64,000 bases of DNA from Verticillium longisporum. Its lineage: Eukaryota; Ascomycota; Sordariomycetes; Glomerellales; Plectosphaerellaceae. Where the stretch lies: assembly GCA_019188255.1 (NCBI GenBank), contig JAETXT010000002.1, positions 3,968,001 to 4,032,000 of the forward strand, given 5' to 3'. Of this stretch, positions 38,196-48,411 are shown in pieces (the stretch's first letter is position 1; each line of letters opens with the position of its first letter). Below the pieces are notes generated by a model, which saw nothing but the letters and a program-made list of their open reading frames with translations, was not told the origin of the DNA and ran no database searches. The position numbers and the translations under genes were made by a program.

Positions 38196-40281
38196 ATTAA
38201 TATATACTTAGATCTTTTAATAGCTTAGCTTTATATATTTATTAATAGCTCCTTTATTAATAGTAAAGACTTTAATTTATAGATCGGATTTATTATCCTC
38301 CTAGATAATAAATAATCTAGTAATTAAAAGAATACTTTTATAATATATACTAATAATCTATATTAATAATCTATTAAATATAAATAGGTTATATATTTAA
38401 TTCTAATTAACGAAATCTATAATATAATTAATATCTTTAATATAGCTTATATCTTTAAATAGATATTTAAAGAGAACTATAAATATTTAGATCTATTACT
38501 CTTAAAGATAGTAATTTATATTAATAGCTATTTACTCTATTAATACCTAGTTTAATTAAATATAATAATAGAGAAGTATTTAATAATAGATCTTATAATA
38601 TTAAAGTAAAGCTATAAAGAATATAAAGTTAATAAAATCTATTAGATTATTAAAAGCGATAACCTAGTAGATTTAATAATTAAAAGAGTACTAAATTAAA
38701 TATTAAAAGCGCTAATAAGCTTTAATAAAGCTATTATTAGAATTAAAAGATAAATTAAATATTAAGAAAAGAATAATTAAAGGGTAAAAGTAAATAATAT
38801 TAAAAGTAATTAATAAAGCTTAAAAACGGGTACCCTAGGAGTAATAAAATAGTAAAATAATAGCTCTAAAGAGTAAACTAGGCCTTAGAGTCCGAGGACT
38901 CTAAGCTTAATTACTTAGGAGAGTCCTATTATAGATAATCGAAGAGCTATAGAATAGTAATACGCTTAGCTACTTTATATTCTATATTATTAAAATTATT
39001 TAAGACTTTATTAAAGCTATCGCCCCCTTTAGCCTCCTCCTCTTTAATAATCGATAATATACTTTTAATAATAGTATACTATTTCTCTATATCCTATATC
39101 CCCTATTAATAGATTATATAATTAAATAATTAGGGAAATATTAGAGAAAGGAGCTTATTAGCTTATTCTTCTTATTCTAAACCTTTAAAAACTTTATAGT
39201 AAGTTTAAAGGAGCTATTTAAGCTAAGATAATAATTATTAGATCTATAGATATTAGAAAATGGAGATTATAGAAGCTTATATAAATTTATAAGAATACTT
39301 AGAAGTATATTTATAGTATTAGGAGCCCTTAAGCTCTAGATCGTAATATATACTATTAATATTAACTTTAATTTATTTATTAATAAAATAAGACTTTAAA
39401 TACTCTAAATAAGGGACTTTATAGATATTATTATAGATATACTCTATACCCTAGATTAATAGCTCCTATAATTAATATTAACTAGGTTTTTACGCTTCGC
39501 TATACGCTTAATAGGAGGGGTAATAAGTATAGGGGCTTTAGCTTAGGAGGCATTATTAAGGGCGAGAGAGAGAGAAAGAGAGAGAGGGAGAGAGAGTAAT
39601 GAAAAGGGGGATTTACTAATCGTCGAAGCTCTAAAATAGTAAATTAAGCTAGCTAATTTATAAATAAAGTATATAATATAGGGAAAAGAAAAAGTAAAAG
39701 GAATAAAGTTATTATAAATTATTACTTAGATATATAGATCCCTATAATATAGTATTTATTAAATTAATTTAATAGGATCTATTAATCCTATTTAAATAAT
39801 TTAATCCTATTATTCCTATTAAAAGGCTAATAAAGGCTAATAATAATTATTCCTCTACCCTTATTTAATAAAATAGTAATTTAGATATTTCAAGAGCCTA
39901 TATCTAGCTATTATAAGAGCGCTATTTAAGTAGCTATTTATTTCCTTTATTAAAGGGCTTAATAGCCTATTTCTATTATTTAATTATAATTTAATTCGGT
40001 TCCTTAGAAAGCTATTTAATAGTTAATTTAGCTAATCTATAGCGCTAGAGACTAGGGATTTAGCGATTATAGGAATAGTAATATTAAGCTATATTTTCCT
40101 TATTCTATCTATTATTCTCCTATTATTATTTATTTATATTATTTATTTTATAAGTTAATATAATAGATCTAATATACTAGAGATTAGAGATTATAAGTAC
40201 ATTAGAGTAGCTATTAACCGAATTTATAGAGCCTAATATTAATCCCTAAAGTAATCCTATCTATAAAGAAAAGATAGCTAA
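38196..40281 (+). mobile_element. Copia family B fragment (RNase H to 3' end)
   Basis: Colinear with about 23,180-25,307 of copy B2, including the RNase H region (INSSF-like stretch near 38,240) and a GA-rich tract at 39,560-39,600 that also occurs in B2 at about 24,560-24,600. It ends in the LTR at 40,282. Confidence 0.75.
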
Positions 40282-40550
40282 TATTAATAGGTTAATAATT
40301 ACTATATAGGGTTTACTATTATAGTAATTACTAGGGCTAGGATTTACTGCTCCCTCGAGTATGTAATTTATAGCCTATGTAATCTATAAATTAAATAGGT
40401 AATAGTAAATTAGATAAATAGTAGTAATTTAGAGAGATAATATTAATAATTATTATAAGTCTTATATTACTAACCCTACCTATTTAGAGCTCTTAAGTAT
40501 AATTAAAGTAATAAATCGGGGTTTATATAAATAGTAAAGCCCTCTTAATA
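40282..40550 (+). repeat. Copia family B 3' LTR with 5' deletion
   Basis: A family B LTR lacking about 25 bp after its first bases. It keeps some TG (for example gtatgtaat and ctatgtaat), so it is less mutated than its mirror copy immediately to the right. Confidence 0.75.
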
Positions 40551-40814
40551 TAAACCCCGATTTATTATTTTAGCTATACCTAAGAGCTCTAAATAGGTAG
40601 AGTTAGTAATATAAGATTTATAATAGTTATTAATACTATCTCTCTAAATTACTATTACTTATCTAATTTACTATTATCTATCTAATTTATAGATTATATA
40701 GGCTATAAATTATATATTCGAAGGAGTAGTAAATCCTAGCCCTAGTAATTACTATAGTAGTAAATCCTATATAGTAATTACTAACCTAGGCAATCCCCTA
40801 ATATTAGTTTAATA
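40551..40814 (-). repeat. Inverted copia family B LTR abutting the previous one
   Basis: Reverse complement of the family B LTR minus its last ~25 bp. It directly follows 40,550, so the two LTRs form a palindrome with arms above 230 bp and a ~21-nt spacer. Both arms share variants not seen in other LTR copies, so one was probably copied from the other. Confidence 0.75.
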
Positions 40815-41110
40815 TAAATAGATATTCTTCTAGATAGGCCCTATTTACTTTAAAGTTAACCTAAATTCTTACTTTATATTATTCTAAAATACTTATCTCT
40901 ATTCCTATTAATAAATATACTCTTATATAGCTAAAAATCTAGGCTATTAAGATCTTCGATCAACTCCTTCCTCCGATATCTCCTTCTTAAGATATATCTA
41001 CCTTTCTCTCTCTCTTCCTCTTATATTCCTTTATTTATTTATCTCTTAATAATCCCTTTATTTATTAAGATAATATTACTTTTAATTATTACTTAGAACC
41101 TAGATTAATA
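40815..41110 (+). repeat. Repeat E fragment (3' part)
   Basis: Matches the right-hand ~300 bp of repeat E up to its conserved end (acttagaacctaga near 41,090). The left part is missing. Confidence 0.6.
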
Positions 41111-41329
41111 ATAAATATTATTTATAATTTATTATTCTAGTAATTACATAAATTATAAACTACATAATTATAGTAGTATTAAATCCTAGATTTAATACTT
41201 AGTAAATTAAATACATAGTATTAATAATTATTATAAGTTTTATATTATTAACTTTATTAACTTAAAGTTTTTAAATATAATTAAAGCAATGAATTAGGGT
41301 TTATATAAATAGTAAAGCCCTCTTAATAA
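41111..41329 (+). repeat. Decayed copia family B LTR fragment
   Basis: The last ~150 bp match the LTR end, including gggtttatataaatagtaaa and ccctcttaata; the left part is rearranged. It is the last recognisable retroelement before the compositional boundary. Confidence 0.55.
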
Positions 41330-41790
41330 TATGAAATAGTCGTTAATTCCTTTAATTTAATTAATTTCTATAAATGAAAAATGATATTATATTAAAAAAA
41401 ATATACTTTTTAAATAGTAGTTTAGGGTCTTATAAGCTATTAAATAGAGTTTAATTATAATATAAATACTAAGTTTTTAACTATTTTATATTATTTAAAA
41501 ATAAACTATATATTTATTTCTCTATTAATTATAAATATATCTTTTTATAGAGAAACTTAACTTAATATATTAATCTATATATTATTATAGATTAATATAC
41601 TATTAACTTATCTAAGCTACTCGCTTATTATATATATTATATATATTTAGTTTATATTTAGAATATATTTCCCTCCTATTTACTTAAATTACCCTTTTAA
41701 GATAATACTATATTTAATATATAGGGTCCGTAGCCCCTGAGTTATATATACTAAGCGAGGCCTTTATCCCCCCTAGCTTTCTCCGAATTA
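41330..41790. other. AT-rich edge of the repeat island
   Basis: AT-rich sequence without a recognised element. CA and TG are rare until about 41,740, and within the next ~50 bases the composition changes to that of the gene-bearing DNA. Confidence 0.6.
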
Positions 41791-42948
41791 GTCGGGTTGA
41801 ACTTTAATTACATCCCTGTGAGCTGCACCCCGGACCTGAACAGCATGCCCCCTATCAGTGAGCCTCGAGATTTGGCTCATTTAGCTCGACCCTCGACTTT
41901 TTCTGCTTTCGCGAAGATCAGTATGATACGTCATGTCTTTGAGAGAAGGATTCAAAGAGAAACGAACGCTCGAGGGAAGATGGAAAGGCTAGATGCTGTC
42001 TAACATGTACTGCGCCCACTGACCGTTGGTTCGCTCATGCCGAGCCTCGAAATCTGACCAGGGTTGTGTCAGAAGCCGAAGTCATGACCCAAGCCCTCGA
42101 ATGAGGAGGAATGTGGTTCAGACGAATCTGTTATCTAAAGTTGGCCGGCTGACTTGTAGCAGAGAATGACCTATGACCGGGATTCTCGAGCCTGGTCAGG
42201 CAAGCGCAGCAGAGAAAGCCAGCCAACGTCCATCTTGAGACACGAAAGACCCGAACGACATCTCCAAACCAGCGATGATTTTCACAGGTCATGTAACAAT
42301 CCTTCCAACAAGCCTACCCAACAAAGGAAATGAGGAAGCGGCCGAAATTCCGTGCAGTGCCGATAATTGCCACCTCCTATGAGTGAGAAGATGGCGAGCC
42401 TTCAACTCTGAGTTTGGGGACAGTGGAGCTTCCCCGGCCTGGACCCATTCTGTCACACAAGTGTTGGCCTCCCTACAACAGGCCGCTGCAGCCTGTTCGT
42501 GCTGGCGAGGGACGATGTCGTCAGGGCGGCAAACGAAACAAGATGGGAAGATGGCTCGTGGGTCTGCCGAGTTGCTTTATTAACGCAGCCTTCATGGTGT
42601 CTTTCAAGACCTACGAGAAGGAATTCAAATCATCGCATCATGTCAGACTCGAACGTAGGAAATCAAAATAAGGCTTTGAACAAACATCGGTTGGCAAATC
42701 CCCTACTTCTAACACTTGTCCTGGACCAGACAGCGCTGCCGCTGAATCAATTCAATCAAATAATGCAACCTAGCAACGGCTAGGCAACGTCTTCCTACAG
42801 GCTTCATAGATATTGAAATGAGTTAAAAATATTTTTCCATACTAAGTTCATCGAGTATAGGACTTTTTCTCTTATAATCCTCGAAGTAGATGTTAAGGCT
42901 GTTGCGTTGGCCTGCTGTTGTTATGTTGCATTATTTGATTGAATTGAT
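41791..42948. other. Intergenic, no supported gene
   Basis: Ordinary composition, with only short unrelated open frames (up to about 94 codons) and no recognisable protein. It contains one arm of the inverted repeat described for 42,732-42,962. Sequence near 42,790-42,890 is locally AT-rich and would lie in the 3' flank of the sialidase-like gene. Confidence 0.5.
42732..42769 (+). repeat. Inverted repeat arm 1 (38 bp, exact)
   Basis: Exact reverse complement of 42,925-42,962; arms are separated by 155 bp. Similarity continues inward for ~20 bp with about 70% identity. Arm 2 spans the stop codon of the sialidase-like gene, so arm 1 is an inverted copy of the gene's end. Confidence 0.95.
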
Positions 42949-42962
42949 TCAGCGGCAGCGCT
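42925..42962 (-). repeat. Inverted repeat arm 2, over the stop codon of the sialidase-like gene
   Basis: Covers the last codons and stop (TGA at 42,951-42,949, minus strand) and 24 bp of 3' flank. A transcript extending about 220 nt past the stop would contain both arms and could form a strong hairpin. Confidence 0.95.
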
Positions 42963-44283
42963 GGTCCTGGTCCCCGGGAAACTCGCTAATGTCCACGACG
43001 CTGACCCAGATATTCTCCTTGTTCTCGCTATACGACACAATCAACCGGTCGCCAATCTGGATCGCCGTCGGGTAGCTATACCCGTGAGCGCGGTCCTTGA
43101 TCCCACCCCGCGTGTCCGGAATCCAATTGTCCGGCGCGTTCGTTCGAAGTACACCTACGGCCCGGAACGAAGGGTCATCTCCACGCGAGATAGCCAACGT
43201 CAGAGGTTGCCTCTCCGGCTTGTCGGGGTTCCACCGCGGGTTCGAGAGCAGATAACGGTCGCCCGACCCGTCGAGCTTGCCGTGCCACTGCTTCGTCTTG
43301 CCGTCGGGGATGTTGGTCTGGAAGATACGGTTGCCCTGCTCCTGCTTTCGACGCGGGTACCAGTCGCGGCCTTCGGGGTCCTCGTTGTACTCGATCCAGA
43401 CGTTGTGCGTGTTGAGTGGTTCCGAGGATATGTCGCGCCAGAACCGCTGCCAGTAGCCGCCCGTCGGCGAGTCTGTGTCGTTGAACCATACCGAGTGCGT
43501 GTTCTCCTCCATGCGATGGGCGCCGTCGCCAGCGATAAAGTGCGAGTTGTACAACGAGGGCGACCACGCGGGGGCGTCTGCTGGCTGCACGAGGTGTTTG
43601 TTGATCTCACAGGCTCGCTTGCAGAACTTCATGCCAAACTCGGTGCCGTATATGGTTTCGGGGTAAAGCTGCTCCTCGGTCCACTCGTTTGTCTCGATCC
43701 AGCACGGGTCGGCTGTCGCCTCACCGTCGAGGCTGATGGGCACGGCAATACGACCAGCAGACCTGAAGCCACCACCCTTGCCGTCGCCGGGGCACCATCG
43801 GCTGCCGGACTGGCCGATGGCGAAAAGCTCGCCGTCGTCGAGGCGCACGAAAGCGAGACCCTGCCATACCCGTTGCGTGATGCCACGATCACACCACCAC
43901 TTGAAGTTGTGGAGTTCCGTCTGGTTCGGTAGCAAGGCGGCCGGCATAATGGAGGTGCCGTGGGTCCAAGTAAGTCCGGCGTCGTCGGAGGTTGACAGCC
44001 AGACGTCCTGACCCATGCTATCCTCGTCAACAGGTGCTGACGAGTAGATGAGGAACACCTTGTCGCCGATGGCGTAGAGCTCAGGGTGGTGGGCGTAGGT
44101 GCGATTCTCAACCTGACCATTGTAGACTTCCACCTCCTTTACGACCTTGATCTGGTCCCAGCCGGCATACAGCTGATCGTCGTAGTCCAGGTAGGGCTTG
44201 ACCTGCCACAGGGACATGGGCGGTGGCGGATCAGCGCGGGCCAGACCGGCCAGGCCAAGTATGGAACCGAGGAGGAGGGCCAT
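42949..44283 (-). CDS. Secreted sialidase-superfamily (BNR/Asp-box) protein
   Basis: A single-exon frame of 444 codons. The ATG at 44,283 is the only one after an in-frame TAG upstream. Residues 1-17 (MALLLGSILGLAGLARA) form a signal peptide, so the protein should enter the secretory pathway. One clear Asp-box, S-x-D-x-G-x-T-W type, is seen at about residues 99-106 (SDDAGLTW), after a typical beta-propeller strand (KVFLIYSSAP). The overall pattern (HHPELY, repeated strand-turn units to the C-terminus, GDRLIVSYSENKENIWVSVV at the end) fits a six-bladed sialidase-like propeller. There are N-glycosylation sequons (NRT, NQT, NDT) and several cysteines, consistent with an extracellular protein. 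I did not identify the arginine triad of a true GH33 sialidase, so the substrate is open. The gene lies about 1.2 kb from the RIP island edge and has an inverted repeat over its stop. Confidence 0.75.
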   Translation of the reverse strand: MALLLGSILGLAGLARADPPPPMSLWQVKPYLDYDDQLYAGWDQIKVVKEVEVYNGQVENRTYAHHPELYAIGDKVFLIYSSAPVDEDSMGQDVWLSTSDDAGLTWTHGTSIMPAALLPNQTELHNFKWWCDRGITQRVWQGLAFVRLDDGELFAIGQSGSRWCPGDGKGGGFRSAGRIAVPISLDGEATADPCWIETNEWTEEQLYPETIYGTEFGMKFCKRACEINKHLVQPADAPAWSPSLYNSHFIAGDGAHRMEENTHSVWFNDTDSPTGGYWQRFWRDISSEPLNTHNVWIEYNEDPEGRDWYPRRKQEQGNRIFQTNIPDGKTKQWHGKLDGSGDRYLLSNPRWNPDKPERQPLTLAISRGDDPSFRAVGVLRTNAPDNWIPDTRGGIKDRAHGYSYPTAIQIGDRLIVSYSENKENIWVSVVDISEFPGDQDQRCR

Positions 44284-45079
44284 GATGCTCAGGACAGACT
44301 GCCTTGATAGTGCGTCGGGATTCTGTTCGAAGTTCTATTGCTGGGTACATGGATCTGGACGCTTTTGTAGTCGACCAACCCTGCCACGCTGCCGCTTCTC
44401 TTCATCCTCTCCGCTCCAAAAAGCATTTCCGCGCCGTCGACCATTTGTCCGCTTGGCTACGTCTGGTTCTTTGTGTTCCCGACATTAGCAATGACGATCT
44501 CGGGCGGCTGCCGGGAGACCACAAGCATTGCAATGCACGAAATGCGGGGGAGTCGCGGCGTGATTGATGGAATCTGGGGGAGATACCGACGAGCATGGGG
44601 AAACAAGGTTCCCGGCGCCTGGGGTCGGACTTGGGCAGGGATGTGGATGCGATGTAGTTGGAACTGCAGTGCTGCTCACCCCACGGACGGCCCTTCGGTG
44701 TATCTTCCCGCGGATGAATTGCATTGGGGTTTAAAGGATCGGCCATGCGTCTGCTTCTCTCGATCATCCGATCGGGTCGCCTGGCGTCGCGTCGGCTGAG
44801 GGCACATGATTAAACAGGAAGCAGCAGCTCGGGTCCCTGGCAGACTATATTGATGATGATCCATTGATGGTGGTAGTTGTTGCTGTTAGGACCGCAATGA
44901 TGGCAGTGTCATAGTCTGACCGTGGCCGTGTTCGAAATGAAGTATTGATGCAGGGTTGATGTCCTATCGAGACGAACTTGACTGGATAATTCTAGCATCG
45001 TTTTGAGCATCGAACCCGCCAATGCGATGACTTGTGGGGGAGTTGACGGATTGGAGTGAAGGTACTGCTTTTCGACGTT

Positions 45080-45235
45080 AAAAATGGAAATGGAAATGGA
45101 AGCGAGAGTAGAAATGAAAATCGAAGCGAAATTAAAAATGAAAATGAAAATGGAAGTAAAAATGGAAGTGAAAATGGAAGTGAAAATGGAAGTGAAAATG
45201 GAAGTGAAAATGGAAATGGAAATGGAAATAAAGAT
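45080..45235. repeat. Minisatellite of 6- and 12-bp GAAATG-type units
   Basis: The sequence is built from ggaaat / gaaaat / ggaagt hexamers, with the 12-mer gaaaatggaagt repeated in a row at least four times in the centre. All three forward frames are free of stops through most of it simply because of the repeat. I do not regard the Asn/Gly/Glu/Ser-rich frame over it as a gene. Confidence 0.9.
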
Positions 45236-46129
45236 GCTTGTCGATGAAGGTATGGCCAGTCACCACTTGCTGATCACTAAAGTTGGCACCTCATATAGGC
45301 ACTGTGGGACCATATAGGCGTCGTGCAGCTCGCAGCTCCAGGGAGCCTTCAGGCACTCTCCCCACCATCGGGCCCTGTAGCCCAGGGTTCTCCGCACTGT
45401 CGTTAGGTGTGTGATCGAACACAGTTCAAAAGTCGGCTCACTTTGTGCTTCGAAATGAAGTCTGTCATATAGTTACCTTCTTCTTTTCAAAGCAGTCTTC
45501 TTCGTAGTTAGATATTTCACAACTGTCAAATCATAAACCAAATGCCCAACATGCGCCAGTATAGCTTCATAAAGCAATGAATCCATTTTCATCATTCGTC
45601 GGCCGCAGTTGTGACATTCAGCAATGGTGGACACATTTCGTTCCCAACTTTCACCCAAACCCAACTTGTTTATCATAAAATACATGTCATTGAGACGTTT
45701 CCTTTGCTATGATCACAGTCAGATGACCTCTCGAATGGAAACCTTCGAGACACTCAGAGAGGGCACCGCATATAGACAGGCGGAACGATAGAACATTTTT
45801 AGCCTTGGAGATCTGGTGTTCCGTTTTACAGCTGTTTGCGAAAGTAGCAGTCGGCGTCGATTCCGTTTCGGCCATGACGTAGCCTGGTCAAGAAATGTAT
45901 TTCAAGAACCGAAAAAGCGCAGATATTGCCTACAGCTGAAAAGCTGGGTGGATCATTTTCATGAGTCTTTCAAACTTGCAGCACGGGCAAGTGAATCGAT
46001 GTCATTTCCCAGAATCGCTGGCCAGATCCGCCTCGTCTGTGTTGCCTGAAACCCCATTCATCTTCTGAATCCTTAAACGTTCGCCGATCCCCGTCGCCAT
46101 CATATCAGACGTCGCGCTTCGGTTTGATG

Positions 46130-46560
46130 ACGCTTACCCGTTCGATCCTGACTCCGGTTGGAAGGCGGATAGTCGCCTGCCCATCTCGGAGCTCCAGCAT
46201 CCTCCGTATAAGCATTGCTTCGGCAAGCTGGCGTCTCAGCCTAGCGTGGAATGCGTAGCTGGTAGCTCGTCTAATAAGTACGTTTATTGTAAATACGATA
46301 AAAGGGCTTGTCTCTCCGTAAGTTCGCCGAAACCTCTCTTTAGTGCCTACTAATATAAGAAGATTCCTAAACCTCTTAGGGGCCTGGCCTAGTACATCTA
46401 GCGCCGAGTAACGATCGATATAACCGAGAGCAGTTCGACTAACCTAGTGAACTGTGACCCTAAGTAATGCACCCGATACCTCGCCCGTCTATCGGAGTTA
46501 GTTAAATGCTTTAAGAAGATGTCCTACCTGGGCGCTGACCCTTCTAACCGTGGTCTGCAC
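46130..46560 (-). pseudogene. Possible decayed gene or transposon fragment
   Basis: On the minus strand a frame from about 46,430 to 46,110 reads without stops (including RFRNLLILVGTKERF and AEAMLIRRMLELRDG) and is preceded by further broken coding-like sequence. CA and TG are less common here than in neighbouring DNA but not absent, as if RIP acted lightly. I recognise no family. It could be a remnant of a duplicated gene or simply a chance open frame. Confidence 0.25.
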
Positions 46561-47105
46561 CACGATGCCGTAAGCCGCTATAGCGCCTTTAGGTTCTTCC
46601 TTGCTGACTGGAGCAGTATCTTCTCGCCGAGACGTCCTCGAATCGTGCCCTGCTGGCCCTCCAGCTCCGTCACTCCGTAAGTTTTTGCCAGATGGAGGCT
46701 GATTTCCAAAGTGTAATCTAGATCCGACAGTAGAATAACATGGCAGAATACAGCTCTTTGTACTGCTTTCTGGCTAGCTTTGAACGAGTCAAACCGCCGT
46801 TTGGGTTTCTCAGAAGCAGATTCGCAGCTAGAATCGCATTCTGGGGGCGCAGCAGATCGCACCCAACGCAACACGACGTATTCGTACAGACACGACCTCT
46901 TCGCTTTCCGGATCGCAACCCGATCTCTCGGTGCTGCCGTTGATACCAAGCAAACATAATGTATTTGCAGTTAAATAGCAGAATGACCGCGGGCTCAGTA
47001 AGATCAATTCGGTATGCTCTCCTCGTTCTGCGACCGATACCATAAACTGCTGTTACAGTTCATTTTTCATCGCTTCTGAAAAGCCCATACGACCTCTACG
47101 AAATC

Positions 47106-48053
47106 ATGGCCAAACTTGAACCTTTTCGCGGCGACTACTTTCTCTGGAAGTATCTCCCCTCTGTCCCTCTCGCCGCCACCTTTGCGGTTCTCTTCCTGAT
47201 TGCAACCTCGGCCGTTGGCTGGCGCCTCTGGCGGACGCGCAGCTGGTTCTGCATCGCATTCGCCCTCGGTGGTCTCTGTAAGCAAGGCCCCTCAATTTGC
47301 GTACATTTACATCTCGCGGTCCCTGACGTACGCCTGACAGTCCAGATTATCGGCTACGGAGTCCGCATCCAGGCACACTACCACACAGCCAAGCTCATGC
47401 CCTACGCAATCCAAAACAGCTTGATCCTGCTCGCTCCCGTGCTCTATGCGGCCTCCATCTACATGACCCTCGGTCGCGTCATCCGCAGTGTCCACGGCGA
47501 TGCGTATTCGATCTTCAAACCCCGAAACCTGACGCGCATCTTCGTCACGGGCGACATCCTGGCCCTCACGAGCCAGAGCGGCGCCGCGGGGCTCATGGTC
47601 ATCGATGACTTGGCGCACATTGGCGAGATGATCATCATTGGCGGCCTCGCCTTTCATATTTGCATCTTTGGACTCTTCATGTCGACGACGGCTGTCTTTC
47701 ACCGGAGGATGCTGCGTCACAAGAGCTCCGTTTCGCGGGGCGTGCCCTGGCAGCAGAGGCTCTGGATGCTGTACAGCGTCAGCGGGCTCATCATGGCACG
47801 CTCGGCGTTCCGGCTCGTCGAGTTCATCATGGGCCAGGACGGATCTCTCTTGACCAACGAGTGGCCCCTCTATGTGTTTGACAGCGTGCCGATGCTGGCT
47901 GTCATGGTCATCTTCTGGACATGGTTCCCGTCGATGACGATGGATGCGGCATCGAGGGTTTGGAGCGGGGAGTCGCTCGTCGTGTTGCCTCCGCGGGGTG
48001 ATGTTGCGGCATCTGCCGAAGAGGGTTGGAACCCCAAGCATGGGTATCGATGA
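47106..48053 (+). CDS. RTA1-like seven-transmembrane protein
   Basis: Two exons, 47,106-47,277 and 47,341-48,053, giving about 294 residues. The 63-nt intron has GTAAGC at its start, a CTGAC branch point and CTGACAG at its end. Its removal restores GGLFQIIGYGVRI, the usual start of the second membrane segment in this family; unspliced, it would add 21 residues without a stop. About seven hydrophobic helices follow (including TFAVLFLIATSAV, LILLAPVLYAASIYM, IIIGGLAFHICIFGLFM, AVMVIFWTWFPSM). A conserved loop GDILALTSQSGAAGLM and RSAFRLVEF before the last helices are family hallmarks. Fungal RTA1/RSB1 proteins are linked to resistance to 7-aminocholesterol and to sphingoid base translocation in yeast; substrate here is unknown. 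The next gene on the same strand starts about 360 bp downstream. Confidence 0.88.
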   Translation: MAKLEPFRGDYFLWKYLPSVPLAATFAVLFLIATSAVGWRLWRTRSWFCIAFALGGLCKQGPSICVHLHLAVPDVRLTVQIIGYGVRIQAHYHTAKLMPYAIQNSLILLAPVLYAASIYMTLGRVIRSVHGDAYSIFKPRNLTRIFVTGDILALTSQSGAAGLMVIDDLAHIGEMIIIGGLAFHICIFGLFMSTTAVFHRRMLRHKSSVSRGVPWQQRLWMLYSVSGLIMARSAFRLVEFIMGQDGSLLTNEWPLYVFDSVPMLAVMVIFWTWFPSMTMDAASRVWSGESLVVLPPRGDVAASAEEGWNPKHGYR

Positions 48054-48411
48054 TCTCTGGGACTGCACTGAATGGGCGCTACTAAACTACATGGTTGATC
48101 TGAGTGGGTGTTTTCGGGTTTTGTTCGATACTCAGTTGGCATTATGCGTAAGGTAGCCTGATCACCGTTCTTTCTCCGACATTTCGATTGGGATCATTAA
48201 TTTGAGGGCGATTGATGCAAAAGGTCCATGGAGCGTTATTAGAGAGACTTTATGGTGTTGTCGCTGAAGTTCCTGTCCCAGACGCACCATTCGAGTCGCC
48301 GACTTGTTCGTCCATTCGGCTATATGGATGAGGCAGTCAATTGATCATCCATCACCACAGCCTGTCTTTCTGCCCTCCAAGAAACCAGGCAAGCCATTGA
48401 ACTCGACGATC

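Larger units (their letters stand above)
44284..47105. other. Intergenic, 2.8 kb, no supported gene
   Basis: This region holds the divergent upstream regions of the sialidase-like and RTA1-like genes, a minisatellite (45,080-45,235), and a patch (about 46,130-46,560) where a minus-strand frame runs ~110 codons without matching anything I know. Other frames here (for example 46,578-46,949 minus) look random. No RNA gene was recognised. Confidence 0.5.

Noticed and set aside
43084..43932. Long frame (282 codons) antisense to the sialidase-like gene
   Set aside because: Shadow of GC-rich coding sequence; arginine/valine-rich and without any recognisable domain or splice context.
45056..45247. 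Possible small Asn/Gly/Ser-rich protein or CRISPR-like array over the minisatellite
   Set aside because: Units are 6-12 bp without spacers, so it is a simple repeat; CRISPR arrays are not expected in fungi.
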